Positions 52,887-61,268 of a stretch of 64,000 nucleotides of DNA are shown here, one piece after another; positions within the stretch are counted from its first letter, which is position 1; each line of letters begins with the position of its first letter. Location: NCBI GenBank assembly GCA_910589415.1, contig OU342634.1, forward strand, positions 43,268,723-43,332,722, read 5' to 3'. Under the pieces are notes generated by a model that was not told the origin of the DNA, did no database searches, and saw nothing but the letters and a program-made list of their open reading frames with translations. The position numbers were made by a program, and so were the translations under genes. Source of the DNA: Malachius bipustulatus (lineage: Eukaryota; Arthropoda; Insecta; Coleoptera; Melyridae).

Positions 52887-53530
52887 TCATGTAAAATAAA
52901 TTTAAATATCTCCGCCATTTTTTTTATTTGATCCTTGAAATTTTTGAAGATTAAAGAGTATTAGTATAGTTGTCTACTGTAAAAATTTTAGTTCAATTCC
53001 TTTAAAATTGTGCTCAAAAACTGTTATAGAAATTAAGCCATTTTCACTCTTTTCCTACCCACGCCACTGGCTTATTAATGTAAAAAAATCTAATTTTTTT
53101 GCATTAACTTAAATTTCAATTAATTTTCTTTCAATCCTGTTAACTTGATGTGAAAGTTTTTTTGCCATCTTGCTCATACAGGGATTCAAAAAATAGTCAA
53201 TTTTCCGAAAATCAAATGGTCGCTTTTTTGAAACGGCTCGGACGATTTTGCCCAAGTGCAATACCAGACCACTCCTTGTGGACATCTTACTCTCACAAAA
53301 ATTTCAGCCCCCTAGATTGAAAACTGCGGCCAGAAACCGTGCCTCAAAGTCCGGATTTGGGGAACTTTGAAAAGACACCCTGTAGAAGTAACGTGACTTT
53401 TGGAATTTTTTTCAACGAAAATCTAAAGTCATTCCCAAGCTTTACAAGAATCCAAAATTTCGTTCACTAATCTTGAAAGATAAAGCTACAGGAGCGTTTT
53501 TAAAATCGAAAAATCGTGATTTTGGAGAAA
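51741..53530 (+). repeat. Diverged direct repeat, three copies
   Basis: A unit of roughly 600-700 bp recurs. Copy 2 (about 52015-52845) and copy 3 (about 52895-53530) share TAGTGTAGTTGTCTACT/TAGTATAGTTGTCTACT, ACCCACGCCACT, CAATACCAGACCACT, CTAGATTGAAAACTGC, GACACCCTGTAGAAGTAACG and CTAATCTTGAAAGAT. A partial, older copy 1 lies at about 51745-51960. Copy 2 alone carries a GC-richer insert at about 52260-52470 with runs such as GGTCTGGTGCTGGTGCTGG. Family unknown; non-coding. Confidence 0.6.
52848..52886 (+). repeat. (TAA)n microsatellite
   Basis: About twelve ATA/TAA units between copies 2 and 3 of the diverged repeat. Confidence 0.85.
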
Positions 53531-53533
53531 TAA

Positions 53534-53563
<30 letters not shown>
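53527..53563. repeat. (TA)n tract at left end of the 4.2-kb element
   Basis: AT-only sequence directly abutting the left inverted repeat. It mirrors the (TA)n tract at 57839-57873 beyond the right repeat. Confidence 0.8.
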
Positions 53564-53564
<1 letters not shown>

Positions 53565-53740
53565 GTTGAGAATAAAACTGGGAATTCTGTCGAATAATTG
53601 GGACTTAAATCAGAATACTCTGTTTGCTGACCAAGCTTTCGAAAAATTTATTTTTCTTCATCAGGGCTGAAAATTACATTAATGTGACATCTAATTCACT
53701 TATAAGGTAATCTAAACTTACTATGCAAGTGAGGTTGTAT
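53564..53740 (-). repeat. Left 177-bp terminal inverted repeat
   Basis: The exact reverse complement of 57619-57795 by base-by-base reading. It directly abuts a (TA)n tract on its outer side. Its hammerhead-like core reads outward on the minus strand (CTGATGA at 53658-53664, GTC at 53629-53631). Confidence 0.88.
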
Positions 53741-54219
53741 TGTAACGACGAGGACCCCGGCCCATCGGTCCGTAGCGTAAAGCCACCGTGTGATCGTCTA
53801 GTTTCCCTAATTTCTCCTAATAGGACCGCTGTGTTTTCCTACGTTGTGTTTACCTAGTTTTTACCGTAGTCACTCCTGCTCTTTGATTGAGGTATGCCAG
53901 GATTACTATGACCGAAACGGATGCGCAAAGAACCTACTGGGATTTTTCTTTTGTCGGAAAAGCGGGGAATTTAACTGGGACTCGTTGTTAACTGTTGGCT
54001 TTCTATCAGAGGTTTTAAAAGCGAGTGATGAGCGAGAGAATTCGTTTGCAAGGGTGTAAAATGGTGAATGGCGAGATGGGCTGTGTTTTTGCATAGAGAG
54101 TACAAAAGAAAATGGAAAGCGAAGAGGGATCCCTTTCATCCATCTTTCAAACTATAATCCATTTCGGATTCCACTCTTTTACACACCTGTGCTTTCTTTT
54201 TGGTTTTTGTTTCGTTTAC

Positions 54220-54448
54220 AGACTACCCGGTATATTGCGGGAATGTCTTATTATTTCGTTTCGCTTTATTTCAGTTACAGACTATCCGGTATATGCGGAA
54301 ATGTCTGTGGGTTTAACTATTCAACGATTTTCCTTGCCTAATTTCCTTTTTCTAGTTTCTTTGACTTCACTTCAAGCAACTGCTTGAATTAATTAAAGAA
54401 TACAACCATGTTGTTTACAGACGACCCGGTATATGCGGGAATGTCTGT
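54220..54448 (+). repeat. Three hairpins sharing loop GTATAT(T)G
   Basis: Hairpins at 54220-54248, 54278-54307 and 54417-54448. Each has an outer stem AGAC/GTCT (extended to ACAGAC/GTCTGT in the third) and an inner 4-bp stem next to the loop. The inner stem is CCCG/CGGG in copies 1 and 3 and TCCG/CGGA in copy 2, a paired change that keeps base-pairing. A perfect 8-bp stem, TTCAAGCA (54371-54378) with TGCTTGAA (54381-54388), precedes the third. Confidence 0.75.
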
Positions 54449-54762
54449 CTATTTCCTATTCAATTCCTCGTACGAAATTATCGTGTATTTTCAACCGGGA
54501 GAATCACCCTGTATGTCTAGCTGAGTCGCCTGTGGATTTGACTCGGGTTAAATATCGCGCCAAGACGGTTGGCGGCAATTCGGCTACCGAGCTACAGCAG
54601 TTCGTGTTCCGTTACGGGGGTTCGGGCAGTTTAAGATGCGAGGCTCAGTCGAGTACGGGGTTGCCACTTCTCCTGAATGCTGACTTGCATCTTTTATAAA
54701 ATCGTTCATTCCGACTCTCTTTTATTTAATGATTTTATTTGCACAGTTGATTTACCTAGGAG

Positions 54763-54868
54763 TGTGAATTATTTCACCTCCGTTTATTTTTACTGGAAGA
54801 GGGAATTATTTCGCCTCCGTTTATTTTTACTGGGAGAGGGAATTATTTCGCCTCTGTTTATTTAATTC
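54763..54868 (+). repeat. Tandem repeat of a 38-40-bp unit
   Basis: GAATTATTTCACCTCCGTTT is repeated with GAATTATTTCGCCTCCGTTT and AATTATTTCGCCTCTGTTT, separated by TATTTTTACTGG(A/G)AGAGG. Two and a half copies lie in the interior of the 4.2-kb element. Confidence 0.8.
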
Positions 54869-55658
54869 ATAACCTGGGTGATACTGTATTTAGTTATCAC
54901 TTTGTATACCTTGTTGTTATTTGTCTTGTTCTACCTTTTATTGCACCCGTCGATGCTGCCTCGTCAGGCGACCTTTATGTCACATAATTATGTTACCTTG
55001 CCCTTAGGCATTTGTCACTGTTATACCTGATGATTTACCTTATTTGCTTTTCTGATTGAAACCTTAATCAACTGTATTATTGTAGATTTTTCTACACACC
55101 TTGATTTATTTCCCGGAGCATGTTGGCTCCGTTCTCGAAGATCTTTGCTACTCAACGTGATTATTAGCTGACCATACTACAGACCACGACTCTTTAACCA
55201 TTAATCTAGTTAATGATTGAAAATGCTGGACTTTTGTTTATCATTCGTGTTTAGGCTTGTTTACAGACAAATTACTTAATCTTTTGTATCGGCACCAACA
55301 CACCGGTCCGCCAGTAACACGAGTACGTCGGCCTATCACCCCAAAGAGCGTAGATAGTATGATGAGAACATAATAATAACATTTGTCACATAAGATTCAG
55401 GTGTGTATAAAATCTGGTTAGAAGAGATTCGGAAAAACGACCTTATAATGACACTTTGGTTTTCTGGATCTAAATTGGCTTTCCCATACTCGGGATTAAT
55501 TTTGATTTGCTTTGGATTTTTTTATTTGTGAATTGCGATTCATGATCCTAACTTTATTTTGATTATTGGATTTCCTGACATGTGAGGGCGTTTATTACAC
55601 CTGGCAACCTTGCTTTGGTTTGCGTTACTCTGTCCTGCTCTGAGGGTGCTTTTGCCCT

Positions 55659-55735
55659 GTTGTACGATTTCCACTTTAAAGAGGTATACTCTTGTATTGG
55701 TACAACGGAGGTCTTCACCTGGACATCGAGGTGAA
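55659..55735 (+). repeat. Nested and adjacent stems in the 4.2-kb element
   Basis: GTTGTAC (55659-55665) pairs with GTACAAC (55700-55706) and encloses AAGAG/CTCTT (55679-55683, 55689-55693). A second hairpin follows at once: TTCACCT (55714-55720) with AGGTGAA (55729-55735) around GGACATCG. This looks like designed secondary structure rather than chance, but only one copy is available. Confidence 0.5.
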
Positions 55736-56354
55736 TCCCTACCCCAACGTTTGGAAATAGAGTACGTATTTTAACTCCTAATTGGGTGTTATAATGGAAT
55801 TAGTATTTCCTGATAATATTTGCGAATTAATAGAGGCTACATCTGACAACGCTGCCTTGTTCTATCTAGACCTGTGCTAACCGGGGGTGCTCTGCTATGT
55901 GATCTTTATTTATGGTGTCATATAATGGCGAGAAACTCCTTTCACTTTCTAAATCGTATTTTAAAGGGACTGCTTCCTGCCTAACCATCTGCGCTAAATA
56001 AAAACTCGGACTCTTCGAAGAATAGGATGATTGAATCATGGGCCGTTTTGTTTACAAATTATTAATTCCTAACCTGGGTCTGTTTTCTCTCCTAGCTCTA
56101 TCTCGATTTCCTATTTATAAATTATTTGTTGATGAGTAATTGCTTCCGGCCGCGGACTCTTGTTTGAGTAGGTACCTACTAGGTATTTACTGCTGATGCC
56201 GCCTAATTCCTAACTGATTATTTTTCTTGATTTAAAATGGGCTCTGCGCTCGTGGATTTGCCGAATCTGTTTGATTGTTTTACGTTGTTGAAAATGTGGT
56301 TGCAATGATATCTGCCCTAATTAATTTCTTAAGGGGTTTTTCCTGGATTTAGGA

Positions 56355-56720
56355 AGGATAATTCGGCTGGAGTTCACATAAGTCATCTCTGGCCGAATCA
56401 CTGGGTAAGAATTGTGATTAGAAGTTTGTTTGGGTGCTATTTAATCCTAACTAATTAGGAAATTGAAATTCTCGGGCTGACTAAGGACAATTCGGCTGGA
56501 GTTCACATAAGTCGTCTCTGGCCGAGTTGTTGGTTAAGAATTGTGATTAGAAGTTTGTTCGGGTGCAATTTGACCCTAACTAAATTTTCAATGGAAATTC
56601 TCAGGTTGAAGAAGGACAATTCGGCTGGAGTTCACATAAGTCATCTCTGGCCGAACTGCTGGTTAAGAAGGAGTCGTTATCTGGAGTTCACATATGTCAT
56701 CTCTGGACAACGACTAAAGG
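56355..56720 (+). repeat. 129-bp tandem repeats with conserved-loop, variable-stem hairpins
   Basis: Four hairpins contain the loop block TGGAGTTCACATAAGTCAT(C)TCTGG with only one or two base changes. Stems: copy 1 ATTCGGC/GCCGAAT (56361-56367, 56392-56398); copy 2 ACAATTCGGC/GCCGAGTTGT with one G-T wobble (56487-56496, 56521-56530); copy 3 TTCGGC/GCCGAA (56620-56625, 56650-56655); copy 4 AGTCGTT/AACGACT (56672-56678, 56709-56715). Copy 4 has a different stem sequence but full pairing. Copies 1-3 are spaced 129 bp; copy 4 follows closely. Confidence 0.85.
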
Positions 56721-57545
56721 GTTAAGGAGTCAGATGCGACCTGCTCGGAAGCTGATCTTCATCTGTGTCGAGCAGCGGCAAGGCGTTTGCTTTTATAGAT
56801 GCCGCGGCCCGCCTTCTAAACATCACGCAACAATGCATCGTGATTTAGTCCTTAATCGTATTTCCCTAATTACTGGACTTAGCGATTTGGCCTCGCGGCT
56901 ATCTCACTGAATTTTCCTAAACCTGCACTATCTAAATTTTCCTTCAAATCGGCCGACGCGTTTAGGTACTTCTCATTGTGTCTAGTTATTATAATTACAC
57001 CGACTTAACTTTCACTTCGTGTTTTCCCTTACTTGCCGCCTAGGTACCGGGATGCTTTTCCGGCTATTGGGGTTTATTAATTCGCCCTACCGATTGATGA
57101 ACTTTTCATTCTCGTAGGTATGATATCCCACGAGATACCATTGTCTCTGCGAAGGCTTATTGTTTAAATTCTGATTTCACATTCCTTCACACGGTCTGTT
57201 TCTTTCCATCCGTTCTTGTATGTAGGTCACCTATTATTTCGTCACGCGGACCGACAGTGTCTACCCTAACATCTGGCAATGGTTTATTTACCCTTGCGGT
57301 GGTCGCTTTCTCGAAGGACTGAATTGTGGCTAGCTGGAGCGATTTTGTTTTATGAATATTTAATGTGCTGGCGGGATCGTTTACTTGATGCAACGGCGGG
57401 CGGCTGCGCTTTGATTTTCTAACAATTTTACCTTTAGGTATTTACGTACCTAATCTCGCACTATTTGCTTTTTCGGTTTGGGGCTGATTTAATGAGGCGA
57501 AGGAAATAATTTCCTTATCATCCTACCTAGGTGCGATCCATTTCA

Positions 57546-57622
57546 GTATATTAAATCAGCTAAGACGGAACAGGGGTTCATGTTCCAGGAGGAACTGTTC
57601 CGTCTTAGCTGATTTAATATAC
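57546..57622. repeat. Perfect 28-bp hairpin at the inner edge of the right repeat
   Basis: GTATATTAAATCAGCTAAGA... (57546-57573) is exactly complementary to 57595-57622, with a 21-nt loop. The right arm overlaps the first four bases of the 177-bp repeat. No counterpart exists beside the left repeat. Confidence 0.85.
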
Positions 57623-57795
57623 AACCTCACTTGCATAGTAAGTTTAGATTACCTTATAAGTGAATTAGATGTCACATTAATGTAATTTTCAGCCCTGATG
57701 AAGAAAAATAAATTTTTCGAAAGCTTGGTCAGCAAACAGAGTATTCTGATTTAAGTCCCAATTATTCGACAGAATTCCCAGTTTTATTCTCAACT
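57619..57795 (+). repeat. Right 177-bp terminal inverted repeat with hammerhead-like core
   Basis: Partner of 53564-53740. Beyond its outer end, 43 bp containing the stem ACTTGTT/AACAAGT (57793-57812) separate it from a (TA)n tract, whereas the left copy abuts its (TA)n directly. This suggests that the full terminal unit runs to about 57838 and that the left copy is slightly shorter. Confidence 0.85.
57695..57730 (+). ncRNA. Hammerhead-ribozyme-like core
   Basis: The order is CTGATGA (57695-57701), one A, stem II GAAAAA/TTTTTC (57703-57708, 57713-57718) with loop TAAA, GAAA (57719-57722), then a very short stem III region ending GTC (57728-57730), the usual NUH cleavage triplet. The extra A before stem II and the tiny stem III are features of hammerheads in Penelope-like elements. 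Stem I pairing around the core is weak, and the stem III closing pair is imperfect, so activity is uncertain. The mirror copy lies at 53629-53664 on the minus strand. Confidence 0.45.
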
Positions 57796-57837
57796 TGTTC
57801 GTTCCAACAAGTACTGTCGTACTTCCACCAATCTATG

Positions 57838-57838
<1 letters not shown>

Positions 57839-57873
<35 letters not shown>
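57839..57873. repeat. (TA)n microsatellite right of the 4.2-kb element
   Basis: Seventeen or so TA units. Microsatellites of this kind flank both sides of the element. Confidence 0.85.
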
Positions 57874-57875
<2 letters not shown>

Positions 57876-58049
57876 TGGGCAGGTGAATTTTGGAAAACCA
57901 CTTTTTCGTGATCTGGGGGTCATGATCGGTGGACATTTGATGAGTTTAGGTGATTTTCGAAAAGTGATGTCGTCCTCAATAGTGTATTTTTTTGTTAAAA
58001 AATACACTAAAAATAATTTCTGCACAGGCTGGGGGTCGGTATATTACAG

Positions 58050-58880
58050 TATAGTTTTTGGCTTTTTTTTTGACAGTTAAGTTGCAGGATGAAAGTGTCA
58101 ACTTCTTGCGAGGTATGAACATGAACACAGTTAGGTCATCTTATAAGTACTGGAACGAACAAAATTTTCTGATTCCAGTCCAGTCCATAATTTTACAAAG
58201 ATCTCTACTTATATTGGGCATTTCTTGTTTGTATTCAGTTGAGTTGGTTCGCAACATTTAGAAATAAAAGATTGTTAATATGAAATTATGAAAAAGAAAC
58301 AACGTGGAAGCTCCTTTATATCTCTCAAGAAAAGTTCTTATAGGAATGAATGATACAAATGAAACTTTCACTTGTATAGTTTGGAACTTGGAAGACTAGT
58401 TGGAAAGTTTGATAATAGAAGTAATGGAACATATCAGCACAGCTCTTTCTGAACCAAGCCTAGATCTTAGCAGCTGCACCTTTGCCGCCCTGGGACACGT
58501 CCCAATTGACGAGTCTTCCAACCGTACTGAAGCATCATGAAACTACCATGGCTGTGCACAATTCTGAAGGGGGCAGTGATAGAAAAGCAAAATTGGATTC
58601 CAATAAAAATGATTCTCGTAATCAATCCCACATTGATATTCCTAATGGGAGTGCAAAATGGAAAAGGTTTAATTTTCTGAATCAGACTAATCCATAATAA
58701 GATGTACAACGGTTTTTTCAGCACCACCAGAACATCAGCACCATCACTACAGAATGGCTTACCATTAAAGCATCTGCCTACAACTTAAAATCTGCTGCAA
58801 ACGTAAAAAATATTCCTGAAATTACCAGGAGAGACGAGAGAGGCGTTAATTGGGTTATGTTTTTAGAAAACAAAAATTCA
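58050..58880 (+). pseudogene. Protein-like relic, family not recognised
   Basis: Several protein-like stretches appear in order on the + strand, broken by stops and frame changes: KLQDESVNFLRGMNMNTVRS (about 58082), EHISTALSEPSLDLSSCTFA and ALGHVPIDESS (about 58430-58520), NSEGGSDRKAKLDSNKN (about 58560), then WLTIKASAYNLKSAANVKN (about 58755). The composition is less AT-biased than nearby spacer. It could be a processed pseudogene or a transposon ORF. I do not recognise the parent. Confidence 0.3.
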
Positions 58881-58899
58881 AATAAACTTTTTTAAAATG

Positions 58900-61130
58900 T
58901 GAACTTCTTATTAGATTATGATAGGTAGAAAAGAAACAAAAACAAGATAAATATAATGTAAATTTATTTAAATAAAGAGCAAGTAGGAATTGAAAGAGGG
59001 CACATTATGCCGCATCAACTTACGCTATCAACAGTCCTACGATTGCTGATCGTCTCAATAATTCCCTGTCAACTAAAATGTGAATGGATAGTTGCACAAT
59101 GAAGAAATTAAATAAATAGGTGTATTCATAAATACAGATCTAGTGATTAAGTTATATATTTACAAGCCCTGGAACGTTCGCTCCACCATCAATTATCACT
59201 TTGTAAATGTAAATGCATAATGGTGAATCTTACTGTTGGGAGTATTTCAGTTGACAGGGAGTTTCAATTCATCTAGGAGAAGGGGGAAATGGAAAGAGAA
59301 CGTTCCAGGATAATGTACAAACTGATACTTGAACACATTTACCACTGAAACTGCGTGGATTTGTTTGGCCCTGGCTATTTAATAAACTGAAAACTGGTGA
59401 CATCCCAAACTTGTAAGTCCCATACTAGTTATTATCATTAATACTTAGGAATAAAAGTTAAAAAAACTATTATTTATTACGTATTGTTTGCAGATTGGTT
59501 GGTTGGGTCCATTCACATATACAAAAAGGATCTGTTTCATGTTTTAAAAGAATAACAAAGAAGATAAAAAAGTTTAACACTGACAAGTTCGGGATGTTAC
59601 CAGTTCACTAGGACATTAGACTATAACGGATGCAAGGTTACCAATTCTTACTATTGGTACATATTGCTTGTGAAAAGTAGCTGAATTGTCAATGAGTTTA
59701 GATAGAAAACATTACAAATAATTCACTACATATTATGCTACACTAAAATAACAATCGAATAGTCTAAAAATTCAAACTAAAGGTCAAAACCAACAAATTT
59801 TCGATTTGCCGCTCTTGGTGTTCTCTCTAAACTCTTGATTCCAACAGTTTAACGGGGCTATACTTGCTCCTAATCTTTTTTTTACATACAAATGATTGAT
59901 CTTAGGTTAACTAGGTTATAAAAAATTCTACTAATAGATTACACATTTTTACAATAATGTGGAAACGAAAAATTACTTCATAATAATTAATAGATCACAC
60001 TTGCATATGATGGCTCAAAATGACCAACTCCTTTAACAGGATGATTCTGACACTTGACAATATACACCTTGACAGCTCAAGTAATAAATTATTACCTAAC
60101 GATAGTCATTGCACAACAAGGTAATTTACCATCTAATGTAACAATTTTTATTTGATTACAATCACTGACATGCTTTGATAATAATAAAATTCAATACCAT
60201 AAAAATTAACAAAGTAATAAAAAATTGAGCAACAACTATTTTAACCCTTACTATTTTTCAATATCATTTATTTAGGTTTTTTACTATAAAATTTTCTTTT
60301 TATTTATTAAATTGATCACTGTTTAAACTTCAACATATTGACCTAGCATTAGTTATAATGATTTAGAGTATTCAATACAGGGTGTTTCTCTAAGTCAATC
60401 TTAAAGTTCCACAATAACAGTGACAAGTGACTGAACTTCTGAATTTATTCTGTGCTGGAGGTTAGGAACATCAAGCATCTCTCTTCTTCTTTATCTAGAT
60501 TCTGGATTTTTCGAACCTAGAATGTGATTTATAAAAATTCTATTGCTGATTGAGACAGTTGGAATAATGTGTCAGTTGAATTGGTATTCCAGAAACACTC
60601 CAGAATGATCTCAGGTTCTCGCACGCACCTATTCTCTAGAACATGTCAACTGACAACACGTGACCGTTTAGGAAAGTCCGTCTAGCGTCACTTGTCGGGA
60701 TATATAGAATGATCCCCAAATGGCAGACACGGCACACAGGGTTTTGTAGAGGTTACGGAGATGTCCTTTTTCTAAAAAATCGTAATTAATTCCGGGCTGT
60801 TGTGCCGTGGTCCATTGAGATTTGCTCCATGGAGAAGTTTCGCTCCAACACAAGGGAAACCCTGGGCCAGACAGACAGCTGTCGCGGAGCATATGCTTTG
60901 AAAAGACGAAAGTCCAGTCCACTACTTCACACTATTACACCCGATTACATCGTGAAGCAATTTAAATTTACAAACATCCAAATAATTTCAATAGGCAGGA
61001 GGAAGGAATGAAACTGCGGAGGATTTGGTATCCGGGATTAAGTCAGACCCAAATGAGTCATCATCTCATTTGGGGATACTCAGGAATCCATTGGAGAGAC
61101 CATTGCTGTGGTGGAGATGGCCAGTGGAGG
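58900..61130. other. AT-rich spacer, nothing recognised
   Basis: No supported gene. A CAGGGTGTTTC motif at about 60379 looks like one lone end of the CAGGGTG transposon family. The 84-codon minus-strand frame at 60668-60922 is unrecognised. Part of this could be 3' UTR of a minus-strand neighbour. Confidence 0.35.
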
Positions 61131-61135
61131 GGGTA

Positions 61136-61194
61136 TGACGTCACCAGATAATCACCCTACAAATAGGAGCGCTCTTCCGCCCGAGCAGTCAGTT
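61136..61194 (+). promoter_or_regulatory. Promoter-like module: CRE, TATA-like box, initiator
   Basis: A full palindromic CRE, TGACGTCA, is at 61136-61143, a TATA-like CTACAAATAG at about 61157-61166, and an arthropod initiator TCAGTT at 61189-61194. The initiator A (61191) lies 33 bp after the TATA-like T at 61158, the expected spacing. The region 60990-61230 is markedly less AT-rich than both flanks. No long ORF follows directly, so the transcript may be a 5' exon, a non-coding RNA or a transposon transcript. Confidence 0.4.
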
Positions 61195-61241
61195 ATCAGT
61201 GAACACGAGGAGTGGGAGCATCGCTTGCGCACAAGCTGATG

Positions 61242-61268
61242 ATTTAATCCTGAACCGCAGGATTAAAT
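61242..61268 (+). repeat. 10-bp hairpin 50 bp after the putative start site
   Basis: ATTTAATCCT (61242-61251) pairs perfectly with AGGATTAAAT (61259-61268) around the loop GAACCGC. If the promoter is real, this would be a stem in the leader RNA. Confidence 0.5.

Larger units (their letters stand above)
53564..57795. mobile_element. 4.23-kb non-coding element with 177-bp inverted ends that read identical
   Basis: Terminal repeats 53564-53740 and 57619-57795 are reverse complements over 177 bp with no difference seen. They start AGTTGAGAATAAAACTGGG. The interior (3.9 kb) has no frame above about 90 codons and no RT, endonuclease or transposase motif. It contains many short hairpins, including repeated ones with compensatory stem changes (54220-54448 and 56361-56715). 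Each end carries a hammerhead-like core. The ends resemble Penelope-like terminal repeats in inverted arrangement; a foldback DNA transposon is the alternative. End identity implies recent activity or gene conversion. Confidence 0.75.

Noticed and set aside
54112..54699. Open frames of 88-91 codons inside the 4.2-kb element
   Set aside because: They cross the hairpin repeats, match no family and have no coding character.
56355..56720. CRISPR-like array (regular 129-bp spacing)
   Set aside because: This is insect nuclear DNA, the 'spacers' are themselves repeated, and the unit is a tandem duplication with hairpins.
53564..57795. Intact autonomous DNA transposon or Polinton
   Set aside because: No transposase, integrase, polymerase or other long frame exists between the ends.
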